Shown piece after piece: positions 7,874 through 16,050 of a DNA stretch of 64,000 nt. The notes beneath the pieces were generated by a model. That model was not told the origin of the DNA. It did no database searches and saw only the letters and a list, made by a program, of their open reading frames with translations. The stretch is taken from assembly GCF_017743865.1 (NCBI RefSeq), contig NZ_JAGHRJ010000001.1, forward strand, positions 1-64,000, given 5' to 3'. The first letter of the stretch is position 1; every line of letters begins with the position of its first letter. Both the position numbers and the translations under genes were made by a program. The stretch comes from Labrenzia sp. R4_2 (lineage in GTDB: Bacteria; Pseudomonadota; Alphaproteobacteria; Rhizobiales; Stappiaceae).

Positions 7874-7945
7874 GTGTGGTGGAATTGAAATTTGTCTGAT
7901 ATTTGCACCGAGTACGGGCACAAATTTCAATTCCGGAAACCACAC
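7874..7945. repeat. Long inverted repeat 1 upstream of maeB
   Basis: The left arm GTGTGGT (7874-7880) plus GGAATTGAAATTTGT (7881-7895) pairs exactly with ACAAATTTCAATTCC (7920-7934) and ACCACAC (7939-7945). There is a 24-nt loop and one 4-nt bulge (7935-7938), giving 22 base pairs. No T-run follows, so it is not an ordinary terminator for the ceramidase-like gene. Confidence 0.85.
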
Positions 7946-7961
7946 CGGATACAAAATTTGC

Positions 7962-8035
7962 TAGTCACCTCTTTGAACCTGTAGTTCGTTCAGAACACGC
8001 TGGAAATTCAGACGAACTACAGTTTCAGGTGACTA
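7962..8035. repeat. Long inverted repeat 2 upstream of maeB
   Basis: The arms TAGTCACCT (7962-7970) and AGGTGACTA (8027-8035) enclose a second perfect stem, CTGTAGTTCGT (7979-7989) with ACGAACTACAG (8012-8022), and a 22-nt loop. Unpaired stretches of 8 and 4 nt separate the two stems. It ends 28 bp before the maeB start codon, so it would lie in the leader RNA or over the promoter. Confidence 0.85.
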
Positions 8036-8063
8036 CGAGAAGTGGTAGGGAGACAAGAACGTC

Positions 8064-10367
8064 ATGAGCGATAATAACAAAACAGAAAGCGACCTGACCG
8101 AAGCCGCCCTGTTCTTTCACGAGCATCCAAAGCCCGGCAAGCTGGAAATCCAGGCGACCAAACCGCTCGGCAACCAGCGCGACCTGGCGCTCGCCTATTC
8201 GCCAGGCGTTGCAGCGCCCTGTCTTGAAATTGCCGACGATCCGTCAAAAGCGGCCAACTATACCGCCCGCGGCAATCTGGTTGCCGTCATCTCCAACGGC
8301 ACCGCGGTGCTCGGGCTTGGTAACATCGGACCGCTCGCCTCAAAACCGGTGATGGAAGGGAAGGCGGTCCTCTTCAAGAAATTTGCTGGTATAGACGTGT
8401 TCGACATCGAGGTCGATCAGCTGGATGTCGACAAGTTCGTTGATGCGGTGGCCGCGCTTGAGCCGACCTTCGGCGGCATCAATCTGGAAGACATCAAGGC
8501 GCCGGAATGCTTCATGATCGAAGCCGCCTTGCGCGACCGCATGAACATCCCGGTCTTCCATGACGATCAGCATGGCACCGCAATCATCGCCGGGGCGGCT
8601 GTGCGCAACGGTCTGCAACTCGCCGGCAAGAAAATCGAAGACGCCAAGATTGTCGCATCTGGCGCGGGGGCAGCGTCCCTTGCCTGCCTGAACATGCTGG
8701 TCTCGCTCGGTGCCAAGCGCGAAAACATCTGGGTCACCGACATCGAAGGTGTGGTCTACCAGGGGCGCCAAGCTTTGATGGACCAGTGGAAAGCGGTGTT
8801 TGCACAAGAGACCGACAAGCGGACACTTGGCGAAGTGATCGACGGCGCGGACGTGTTCCTAGGGCTGTCGGCTTCCGGTGTTTTGAAACCCGACATGGTC
8901 GAACGGATGGGCAAGGGCCCGTTGATCCTGGCGCTTGCCAATCCGAACCCTGAAATTATGCCGGAAGACGCCATGGCAGTGCGCGACGATGTCGTCATGT
9001 GCACCGGCCGCTCCGACTACCCGAACCAGGTCAACAACGTCCTGTGTTTCCCATATATCTTCCGCGGCGCGCTCGATGTGGGTGCAACCACCATCAACGA
9101 GGAAATGAAGCGCGCGGCCGTCGAGGCAATCGCGGGCCTCGCCCAGGAAGAACCATCGGATGTCGCTGCACGAGCCTATGGCGGCAAGACCGAGACCTTT
9201 GGCCCGAACTACCTGATCCCGTCGCCGTTCGACCAGCGCTTGATCCTGCGGATCGCGCCCGCGGTCGCCAAAGCTGCGATGGATACCGGTGTTGCGACCC
9301 GGCCGATCGAGGATTTCGACGCGTATCAGGACCGGCTGAACCGGTTCGTCTTCCGCTCCGGCCTGATCATGAAGCCGATCATCCAAAACGCAGCCAAGGA
9401 TCCGAAAAAGATCATCTACGCGGAAGGCGAAGACGAACGGGTACTTCGCGCCGCGCAGGTGCTGATTGAAGATGGCATTGCCAAACCGGTTCTGGTCGGT
9501 CGTCCGGACGTTCTGACAGCCCGCTGCGAACGGTTCGGTCTGAAGATCCGTCCGGATGTGGATTTTGAATTTGTGAACCCGCAGGACGATCCACGCTACC
9601 GCGATTATGTCGATGAATATCTGGAGTGTGTCGGCCGCTTGGGTATGCCGCCAACGGCGGCAAGAACCGTGTTGCGGACAAACCAGACGGTCATCTCAGC
9701 CATTGCCGTGCGCCGCGGCGAAGTGGACGCCCTGATCTGCGGCCTGGAAGGCCGGTTCACCAAACACATGCGCGATATCCGCCAGGTGATCGGCGTTTGT
9801 GAAACGGCCCGCGATCTGTCGGCCATGTCGCTCTTGATCAACAGCCGGGGCGCGATGTTCCTGTCCGACACGTTCGTGACCGAAGACCCAACGGCAGAAG
9901 AGATCTCCGAGATGGCGATCCTTGCGGCGCAGGAAATCCGCCGGTTTGGCATTGAGCCGAAAGTCGCGCTGCTCTCCATGTCGAACTTCGGTTCACGCGA
10001 CACGGCCTCGTCCCGCAAGATGCGCGAAGCGCTGGAGCTGATCTGGGAGCGGCATCCCGAACTGGAGGCAGATGGCGAAATGCACGGTGACTCAGCCTTG
10101 AGCGTCGCCTTGCGTGAACGTGTCATGCCGAACAGCAAGCTGAAGGGTGAGGCAAACCTTCTGCTGTTCCCGAACCTGGATTCCGCAAACATTGCGCACA
10201 ACCTTTTGAAGGTCGCAACGGATGCGCTGCATGTTGGCCCGATCCTGCTCGGCACAGCGAAACCGGCTCACATCCTGACACCGTCGGTGACGTCCCGTGG
10301 CGTGGTCAACATGTCTGCGCTTGCGAGCGTTGAAGCGCAAACAAGGGCTCCAGAACAGTCCACATAA
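8064..10367 (+). CDS. maeB: NADP-dependent malic enzyme with C-terminal phosphotransacetylase-like domain
   Basis: The 767-residue protein is a two-domain fusion. Residues about 1-420 form the malic enzyme part: '[21 protein letters not shown]', the metal-binding 'FHDDQHGTA' and an NAD(P) fold at '[17 protein letters not shown]'. Residues about 430-767 resemble phosphate acetyltransferase ('[13 protein letters not shown]') but in this family serve for allosteric and oligomeric control, not acetyl transfer. The enzyme converts malate to pyruvate and CO2 with NADP reduction, linking the TCA cycle to gluconeogenesis. Length is typical. The leader contains two long inverted repeats that could regulate it. 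The next gene starts 87 bp after its stop. Confidence 0.95.
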   Translation: MSDNNKTESDLTEAALFFHEHPKPGKLEIQATKPLGNQRDLALAYSPGVAAPCLEIADDPSKAANYTARGNLVAVISNGTAVLGLGNIGPLASKPVMEGKAVLFKKFAGIDVFDIEVDQLDVDKFVDAVAALEPTFGGINLEDIKAPECFMIEAALRDRMNIPVFHDDQHGTAIIAGAAVRNGLQLAGKKIEDAKIVASGAGAASLACLNMLVSLGAKRENIWVTDIEGVVYQGRQALMDQWKAVFAQETDKRTLGEVIDGADVFLGLSASGVLKPDMVERMGKGPLILALANPNPEIMPEDAMAVRDDVVMCTGRSDYPNQVNNVLCFPYIFRGALDVGATTINEEMKRAAVEAIAGLAQEEPSDVAARAYGGKTETFGPNYLIPSPFDQRLILRIAPAVAKAAMDTGVATRPIEDFDAYQDRLNRFVFRSGLIMKPIIQNAAKDPKKIIYAEGEDERVLRAAQVLIEDGIAKPVLVGRPDVLTARCERFGLKIRPDVDFEFVNPQDDPRYRDYVDEYLECVGRLGMPPTAARTVLRTNQTVISAIAVRRGEVDALICGLEGRFTKHMRDIRQVIGVCETARDLSAMSLLINSRGAMFLSDTFVTEDPTAEEISEMAILAAQEIRRFGIEPKVALLSMSNFGSRDTASSRKMREALELIWERHPELEADGEMHGDSALSVALRERVMPNSKLKGEANLLLFPNLDSANIAHNLLKVATDALHVGPILLGTAKPAHILTPSVTSRGVVNMSALASVEAQTRAPEQST

Positions 10368-10454
10368 CGAAGCTGTCCGGAACACCCCCGCATTTCCGGC
10401 CGGTGCATCCTTGTGACCGCTGGCCGGTTTTCCGTGTTTGCGAAACAAGAGCGC

Positions 10455-10808
10455 ATGACCGACATCAAACGCCCTGCAGACTGCCAGACCAAGGCAGACA
10501 TCCGAACAGCCATCGATGCGCTGGATCAGGATCTCTTGAAGCTCTTTGCGCAGCGCCAAGGCTATGTCCGGCGCATGGCCGAGTTGAAACAGCATCCAGA
10601 CGAGGCCTTTGACCGGGACAGGATCGAAACCATGGTGGCAGCGCTCAAAACCCGTGCCGAAGACTTAGGCCTGGAAGCCGATCAGGCCGAGCAGGTCTGG
10701 CGGGTCCTGATCGACTGGAATGTCGCCTATGAAAAACGCGCGATCGCGGCTCGGTTGGAAAAGGAACGGGGCACAAACACTTCGCTGATGTCAAAAGAGG
10801 CCGGGTGA
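10455..10808 (+). CDS. AroQ-type chorismate mutase
   Basis: This 117-residue all-helical protein matches the AroQ fold: 'DIRTAIDALDQDLLKLFAQRQGYVRRMAELK' style first helix with the catalytic Arg/Lys positions, then 'FDRDRIETMVAAL' and 'VWRVLIDWNVAYEK'. It rearranges chorismate to prephenate for phenylalanine and tyrosine. It is monofunctional, with no fused dehydratase or dehydrogenase and no signal peptide. The start at 10455 is used because it precedes 'MTDIKRP' and matches family length; an earlier in-frame start at 10413 would add 14 unconserved residues. The related isochorismate pyruvate-lyase activity cannot be excluded by sequence. Confidence 0.87.
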   Translation: MTDIKRPADCQTKADIRTAIDALDQDLLKLFAQRQGYVRRMAELKQHPDEAFDRDRIETMVAALKTRAEDLGLEADQAEQVWRVLIDWNVAYEKRAIAARLEKERGTNTSLMSKEAG

Positions 10809-10943
10809 GGGAACAATCCGCACTAGCGCATTAATGTTCGCACCAGCTCTGTTCCTGCCGAAATCACTCCCTATCTGTAAATCTGGAAATCGCGCCGGCA
10901 CCAAAGGCCGCGGGATCGGATGGATGGTTTTCGGGAGGGTGAT

Positions 10944-12107
10944 GTGCAACACGCATATTGGCGTCAGGGCTCACGGCATGGATTGTTGAGATACGCGTGG
11001 ACGGTGTTGGTCGCCGGGATCACCTTCCTTGGCCTTGCGGGCAGCCCCAACCAAAGTGCACACGCGCAGTCTGCTGTCACTCCTGAAACTGTTGCCTCCG
11101 GTTTGTCTTATCCGTGGAGCGTCGCCTTTCTGCCGGACGGTGGATACCTGGTCACCGAGCGTGACGGTGTTTTGAAGGTTGTTCACGAAGATGGCCGCCA
11201 GGATGTTGTTGCCGGTACTCCGGAAGTGTTTGCGCAAGGGCAGGGCGGTCTTTTGGACGTTGTTCTGAGCCCCTCTTTTGATGCGGATCAGACGGTCTAT
11301 CTCACCTTCTCTCAAGGATCGCCGGAGGGCGCTGGAACATCACTCTTCAAGGCAACGCTCGATGGGTCAATTGGCGGTGGGTACGCGCTTGTCGAAGGGG
11401 ACACGATCTTCGCCGGCAACAACAAGGCCTTTGGCGGACGCCACTTTGGCTCTCGCCTGGCATTTGACGGCGACGGCAACATTTACATGACGCTTGGCGA
11501 TCGCGGGGATGGCCCCCGGTCTCAGGACACATCCGATCACACGGGCTCCGTGTTGCGCCTGACCCCTGATGGCGCTCCGGCACCGGGCAACCCGTTCCTG
11601 GACAACCCGGCCTACCAGCCGGAGATCTGGTCGATCGGCCACCGGAACCCGCAAAGTGCGGCCGTTCACCCGGAAACTGGGGCGTTGTGGACCGTAGAGC
11701 ATGGAGCCAGAGGCGGGGACGAGATCAACATTCCGGAGGCTGGCAAGAACTATGGCTGGCCGGTTATCTCTTATGGCCGCCACTATTCCGGTGGCAAGAT
11801 CGGTGAGGGAACCGAAAAGGCCGGTATGGAACAGCCGATCTTCTATTGGGATCCGTCGATCGCCCCCTCTGGAATGGCCTTTGTGACCAGCGACAAATAC
11901 CCCGACTGGTCGGGTGATCTGCTGGTCGGCGCCCTTCGCGGACAGCATTTGGCCAAACTCACCCTGAACGGCGAAGAAGTCGTGTCTCAAGAACAACTGC
12001 TGTCGGACTTGCGAGAGCGTATCCGGGACGTGCGTCAGGGGCCGGACGGGTTCATCTATGTGCTGACCGACAGCGATGACGGCAAATTGATCCGGCTGCG
12101 CCCGTAG
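10944..12107 (+). CDS. PQQ-dependent sugar dehydrogenase, exported (soluble aldose dehydrogenase-like)
   Basis: The 387-residue protein has a signal peptide ('LRYAWTVLVAGITFLGLAG' then a likely cut after 'SAHA') and a six-bladed beta-propeller of the glucose/sorbosone dehydrogenase family. Visible landmarks are 'LSYPWSVAFLPDGGYLVTER', 'GGRHFGSRLAFDGDGNIYMT', 'IWSIGHRNPQ' and 'WDPSIAPSGMAF'. Enzymes of this type oxidise aldose sugars in the periplasm using pyrroloquinoline quinone. The GTG start at 10944 is chosen because GGGAGG sits five bases upstream; an ATG at 10920 would add eight residues. No PQQ synthesis genes are in the window. Confidence 0.85.
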   Translation: MQHAYWRQGSRHGLLRYAWTVLVAGITFLGLAGSPNQSAHAQSAVTPETVASGLSYPWSVAFLPDGGYLVTERDGVLKVVHEDGRQDVVAGTPEVFAQGQGGLLDVVLSPSFDADQTVYLTFSQGSPEGAGTSLFKATLDGSIGGGYALVEGDTIFAGNNKAFGGRHFGSRLAFDGDGNIYMTLGDRGDGPRSQDTSDHTGSVLRLTPDGAPAPGNPFLDNPAYQPEIWSIGHRNPQSAAVHPETGALWTVEHGARGGDEINIPEAGKNYGWPVISYGRHYSGGKIGEGTEKAGMEQPIFYWDPSIAPSGMAFVTSDKYPDWSGDLLVGALRGQHLAKLTLNGEEVVSQEQLLSDLRERIRDVRQGPDGFIYVLTDSDDGKLIRLRP

Positions 12108-12476
12108 CCGTGACCGCCGATCCATCGCTTTGATCGTTGATTGGAACAAGCAGAAGTTCTTGATTTTTCGTGGGATGCAAGAGCCTCTGCTTGACAAAAC
12201 CATCAGAAAGGCAGATACACCGCACGTCATTGCCGCTGCCGCGTGAGCAGCAAGCACAGGCCCGAGCGGCCGGGATCAGATGCTCCGATTGAATGTGCCA
12301 GGCATGACAGGCTCATGTCCAAATTAGCCGGACATATTTCCAGTACCCAGTTCACGCGGGGGCTGACGGCTTGTGCAGATGGCGAGATAGCCTCTGCAGC
12401 CGCAACCGCAACAGGACCGCGATCAACAGGCGGTCACGCAGGCGCGACCTCGTCCGCCTGACAAAGGATATTTGAT
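12108..12476. promoter_or_regulatory. Long leader with candidate promoter for the DEAD-box helicase
   Basis: The 369-bp gap has no supported gene. A consensus -35 TTGACA at 12191-12196 is followed after 17 bp by GATACA at 12214-12219, which would place a transcription start about 250 nt before the helicase. Long leaders are common on RNA helicase genes that respond to cold. The region just before the gene has AAAGGAT as ribosome site. Confidence 0.4.
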
Positions 12477-13769
12477 TTGACCAACTTTGAAAGCCTGGGG
12501 CTTTCCAGCTCTCTGCTGAGCGCCATCAAAGACAATGGCTATAAGGCTCCGACCCCTATTCAGCAGAAAGCAATCCCGCTTATTCTTGACGGACAGGACC
12601 TGATGGGTCTGGCGCAGACCGGGACCGGCAAGACCGCCGCATTCGGACTGCCCCTCATCGAACGCCTTCTGGCCGAGCCGCAACGGGCGGCACCCAAAGG
12701 AACCCGTGCGCTGATCCTGGCTCCGACCCGCGAACTGGTGAACCAGATCGCCAAGAACCTGATTTCCTTCCTGAAGACCACCCCTTTGCGGGTGACCTCT
12801 GTGGTTGGCGGTGTGTCCATCAACGGGCAGATCAAGCGGTTGTCGAAAGGCACCGATATTCTGGTGGCAACACCGGGCCGGCTGCTGGACCTCGTGGACC
12901 GCAATGCGGTTGATCTCGGCTCGGCATCGTATCTGGTGCTTGATGAGGCTGATCAGATGCTGGACCTCGGCTTCATTCATGCACTGCGCCGTATTGCCGG
13001 TCTTGTGGCCAAGGAGCGCCAGACGCTTCTCTTCTCGGCAACCATGCCGAAGCAGATCAACGAGCTGGCGCAATCCTACCTGACGGATCCGGCACGCGTT
13101 GAAGTGTCACCTGCTGGCCGGACGGCCGACAAGATCCGCCAGAAGGTTCACTTCATGGATGCCAAGGCGAAGACCGGATTCCTGATCGATGTGTTGTCGG
13201 ATCAGCCGGACGACATGTCGCTGGTATTCTGCCGGACGAAACACGGCGCCGAACGCCTGATGCGCAAAATGGCGCAGGCGGGCATTGCTGCCGGATCGAT
13301 CCATGGCAACAAGAGCCAGAACCAGCGCGAGCGCGCCATCAAGGAACTTCGCTCCGGCGCTATCAAGGTTCTGGTCGCAACAGACGTTGCAGCGCGCGGT
13401 ATCGACATTCCGGGCGTCAGCCATGTCTATAATTTCGAATTGCCCGAAGTCGCCGAAGCTTATGTGCACCGGATCGGCCGGACTGCCCGTGCAGGTGCGG
13501 ACGGCGATGCCGTTGCACTCTGTGCTCCGGAAGAAATCGGTCTCTTCCGTCAGATCGAGAAGCTGATCGGCATCGATATTGAGGTCGTCAGTGGTGAAGT
13601 GCCGCCGATGTCCGCTGCAAAGGCTGCCAAGCGCGCGAAAAACAACAAGTCCGGTGGCGGTGGCAAGCCACGGTTCCAAAAGGCTGCCGGTGCAGGCGAC
13701 AACGACAACGGTCGCCGGTTTGCCAAGAACCGTCGCCGTCGCCCTCAGGCGCGCAAGAACGCGGCATAA
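12477..13769 (+). CDS. DEAD-box ATP-dependent RNA helicase
   Basis: The 430-residue protein has every RecA-like helicase motif in order: Q motif 'PTPIQQKAIP', Walker A 'AQTGTGKTAA', 'PTRELVNQI', 'VATPGRLLDL', the box 'VLDEADQMLD', 'LFSATMP', 'VATDVAARGIDI' and 'HRIGRTARAG'. The last 60 residues are basic and glycine-rich ('GGGGKPRFQK', 'KNRRRRPQ'), a tail that binds RNA in RhlE-type helicases. It unwinds structured RNA, probably in ribosome assembly or cold adaptation. Translation appears to start at TTG (12477), eight bases after AAAGGAT, since no ATG fits. A perfect hairpin lies 37 bp after the stop. Confidence 0.93.
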   Translation: MTNFESLGLSSSLLSAIKDNGYKAPTPIQQKAIPLILDGQDLMGLAQTGTGKTAAFGLPLIERLLAEPQRAAPKGTRALILAPTRELVNQIAKNLISFLKTTPLRVTSVVGGVSINGQIKRLSKGTDILVATPGRLLDLVDRNAVDLGSASYLVLDEADQMLDLGFIHALRRIAGLVAKERQTLLFSATMPKQINELAQSYLTDPARVEVSPAGRTADKIRQKVHFMDAKAKTGFLIDVLSDQPDDMSLVFCRTKHGAERLMRKMAQAGIAAGSIHGNKSQNQRERAIKELRSGAIKVLVATDVAARGIDIPGVSHVYNFELPEVAEAYVHRIGRTARAGADGDAVALCAPEEIGLFRQIEKLIGIDIEVVSGEVPPMSAAKAAKRAKNNKSGGGGKPRFQKAAGAGDNDNGRRFAKNRRRRPQARKNAA

Positions 13770-13806
13770 TCGAGCATTTGCCAAGTATCAGACGCTGAAA
13801 ACAAAA

Positions 13807-13832
13807 GCACCGGGAAGTGGCCTTCCCGGTGC
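13807..13832 (-). terminator. Perfect 11-bp hairpin after the helicase gene
   Basis: GCACCGGGAAG (13807-13817) pairs with CTTCCCGGTGC (13822-13832) around a 4-nt loop. On the minus strand the stem is followed by TTTTGTTTTC, so it would work best as an intrinsic terminator for minus-strand transcripts. On the plus strand it follows the helicase stop but lacks a T-run. Confidence 0.6.
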
Positions 13833-14637
13833 GGTGTCCTGTGGTCGATGGGGTCAGTGCAGTCAATCCGCGCTGAGTAGTCATTTGTCACATCGAGCCA
13901 AAAGTGCGAGACCGCCGCGTCTCTCATTTTGCCCTCTGCTCCTGGTCCACAAGACACCATTTCTGCCTTTGCGTTTTAACGCTAAGCGAGTCTCGGTGTC
14001 CGCAGGTGCAAGCCCACTCTAATCTTCTAAGACTTTATTATTATCTTTCCGATGCAAGTGAATTTAGGTTAATCATTTGCAAAGTGCAAATACAACCTAG
14101 ACTGCGTCAATCGTGGTTTTAGACGTATAAAAACGATAAAAATCAATGTTTTAACTGAGGTGTGTTGTGGAATATTCAGGTTGTGTTGCGTAAGTCCTGA
14201 ACGAAGTCTCTAGCTGTGTGAAATCCGGAAAACCTTAAACATCAATGAATTGTTCATTGTATTTTCTTTATCTATCACCCCATAAAAAATGATTATATCG
14301 TCAAATTTTGCCCCGAGACTGTGGATTGAAAATCGATAATTCGGCTGAAGATGCTCGCAAAAGCGCCTAATCCTTGAGAATCATGCAGTCCAAGGTTGTG
14401 TGGTGTGTTTTGCATTCGGAAGAGTGCGCGCCAGCAACGTTGGGTTTAATGGTAAGTCTATGTATTTGATGGATCTTTTAAGCCATAACTTTTGTTTATG
14501 TGTAACCCGCTCTGGTTTTAGGAGCCTCAATCCTCAGCCGGTCTCCAGCACCAATAAGGACTGACGCCACGTGTCCGGTCGAGGTTGCGTTTCAAGTCTG
14601 CGCGTCCCGTGCAGTCATATTCGTCCGATAGACGGGC
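13833..14637. other. AT-rich gene-free interval
   Basis: About 800 bp without a believable gene on either strand. The part from roughly 14030 to 14520 is visibly richer in A and T than its surroundings, with many A- and T-runs. I see no repeat, tRNA or clear hairpin. It could contain promoters, a small RNA or a decayed insert; nothing in the sequence decides. Confidence 0.5.
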
Positions 14638-15015
14638 TTATTTCGGATGCGCCCGATCATACTCCAGGCGCGCTGTTTTAACCTGCTCCATCTGCTCGCC
14701 GGACCAAAACACCAGAGGCTTCAAAGTGGCAACCAGGCTTTGGCCGAGTGGCGTGAGTTCATAGGATACAGCGACCGGCGGGCCTGGATCGACCGTGCGG
14801 GTGAGATAGCCGTCCCGCTGCAGCCCGCGCAGATTTTCCGTCAGCACCCGCTGCGTGACATCTCCGATACAGCGTTTGATCTCGCCAAAACGCATCGGTC
14901 CATCTTCCAGCGCCAGAACAATGATCATGCGCCATTTGCCGGTGACATTGGAGAGAACGGATCGGATCGGACAATTCGAGGCTTCAGCCTTGGTTTCAAC
15001 ACCAATTGGGAGCAT
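14638..15015 (-). CDS. HxlR family transcriptional regulator
   Basis: The 125-residue protein has the HxlR/DUF24 winged-helix layout: a cysteine near the N-terminus ('ASNCPIRSVLSNVTGKWRM'), then 'RFGEIKRCIGDVTQRVLTENLRGL' and the wing 'DPGPPVAVSYELTPLGQSL'. The start at 15015 is chosen because upstream in-frame codons do not resemble the family. Some HxlR proteins sense redox or electrophiles through the N-terminal cysteine. It is divergent from an NTF2-like gene with a palindrome between them, so autoregulation and control of that neighbour are likely. Confidence 0.87.
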   Translation of the reverse strand: MLPIGVETKAEASNCPIRSVLSNVTGKWRMIIVLALEDGPMRFGEIKRCIGDVTQRVLTENLRGLQRDGYLTRTVDPGPPVAVSYELTPLGQSLVATLKPLVFWSGEQMEQVKTARLEYDRAHPK

Positions 15016-15139
15016 GGGATGTCTCGGTATGCATAGGGAACCAGTAACAGATATCAAACTTGGATTATGTGTCAGAACACATGGCAAAACAACAAGTATC
15101 CTGGAGCATACCTTGTGATAAAATAGTGCGTAATTGACT

Positions 15140-15162
15140 GTAGGTGCAGAATTAATACCTAC
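15140..15162. promoter_or_regulatory. Candidate HxlR operator
   Basis: Inverted half-sites GTAGGT (15140-15145) and ACCTAC (15157-15162) are spaced by 11 bp in the gap between the divergent HxlR and NTF2-like genes. They lie just upstream of the likely start of the latter, as expected for a dimeric winged-helix repressor. Binding is inferred. Confidence 0.4.
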
Positions 15163-15193
15163 TATGGCGACGACACAAACAGAGGATACAAAC

Positions 15194-15964
15194 ATGTCGC
15201 CGAAGGAATTGGTACTTGCTCTTTTGACCGCAGCTTTCGTGGATCACGATCCAGAGGCTGCCAAACCGTTGTTGGCGCCCGATTACATTCAACACAATCC
15301 GGCGATCCCGACCGGCGCGGACGGATTGCTGGGCGCAATCCCTATTGTGAAAGACTCCGGTTTGACCGTCACAACTCACCGTGTGATCTCGGAAGGTGAT
15401 TATGTCGTCTTGCACAATACCTATGAAAATGCAGATGCCTTTGGGGCGCCGAGCCTGGTCGCTTTTGATGTGTTTCGGGTTGAAGATGGTGTTGTTGCCG
15501 AGCATTGGGACAATCTCCAGGCACCGCCCGAGGTAACTATCTCCGGACGGTCAATGACTGATGGCCCAGTCGAGGTGACCGACCATGACCGCACACAGGA
15601 AAACAAGGAACTGGTTGTCGGTTTCGTCCGCGACGTTCTTGGCGGTGCCGCGCCGCAGAACGTGACCCAGTACATGGATCCGGCGGTTTACATGCAGCAC
15701 AATCCGCTCATCGGTGACGGGCTCAACGGCCTTATGAAGGCCATTGAAGAGTTTGCGGCCCAGGGGCAGGTGATCACGAAGTTTGAGCCGCAGATCGTCG
15801 TTGCCGAAGGCAACTTTGTCTTTGTTGCCTCTGATGCCATCATGGGCGGTGAGCCCTGGGCGTTTTTCGATCTGTGGCGGGTCGAGGCCGGCAAGATCGT
15901 TGAGCACTGGGACGTCGTGTCCCCGATTCCAGCAGAGATGGCGCACGACAACGGTAAGTTCTGA
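15194..15964 (+). CDS. Tandem NTF2-like / SnoaL-like protein
   Basis: The 256-residue protein consists of two related halves. Residues about 1-120 ('LLAPDYIQHNPAIPTGADGLL', then 'VVLHNTYENADAFGAPSLVAFDVFRVEDGVVAEHWDNLQ') and about 130-256 ('MDPAVYMQHNPLIGDGLNGL', then 'DLWRVEAGKIVEHWDVV') each show the conserved pattern of this fold. Each is a cone-shaped barrel that binds a small hydrophobic ligand. The start at 15194 has AGAGGA seven bases upstream. The gene is divergent from the HxlR regulator and is its probable target. Substrate is unknown; no secretion signal is seen. Confidence 0.83.
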   Translation: MSPKELVLALLTAAFVDHDPEAAKPLLAPDYIQHNPAIPTGADGLLGAIPIVKDSGLTVTTHRVISEGDYVVLHNTYENADAFGAPSLVAFDVFRVEDGVVAEHWDNLQAPPEVTISGRSMTDGPVEVTDHDRTQENKELVVGFVRDVLGGAAPQNVTQYMDPAVYMQHNPLIGDGLNGLMKAIEEFAAQGQVITKFEPQIVVAEGNFVFVASDAIMGGEPWAFFDLWRVEAGKIVEHWDVVSPIPAEMAHDNGKF

Positions 15965-15990
15965 GCGGCCTCAAAACGTTGAACATAAGA

Positions 15991-16037
15991 AAAAGCCGGG
16001 GCGTCCAATTGGACGTCCCGGCTTTCTGGTTTTTTCT
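15991..16037. terminator. Bidirectional intrinsic terminator
   Basis: A stem of about 13 bp, AAGCCGGGGCGTCC with GGACGTCCCGGCTT and an AATT loop, lies between convergent genes. A T-rich run follows on the plus strand (CTGGTTTTTT) and an A-run precedes it, so both strands end with a U-tract. Confidence 0.88.
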
Positions 16038-16050
16038 GTGAACGATCAGA

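Noticed and set aside
9605..10255. Long antisense open frame inside maeB
   Set aside because: Overlaps a clear malic enzyme gene and has low-complexity composition typical of an opposite-strand shadow.
11367..12257. Long antisense open frame across the sugar dehydrogenase
   Set aside because: It shadows a well-supported gene and matches no recognisable fold.
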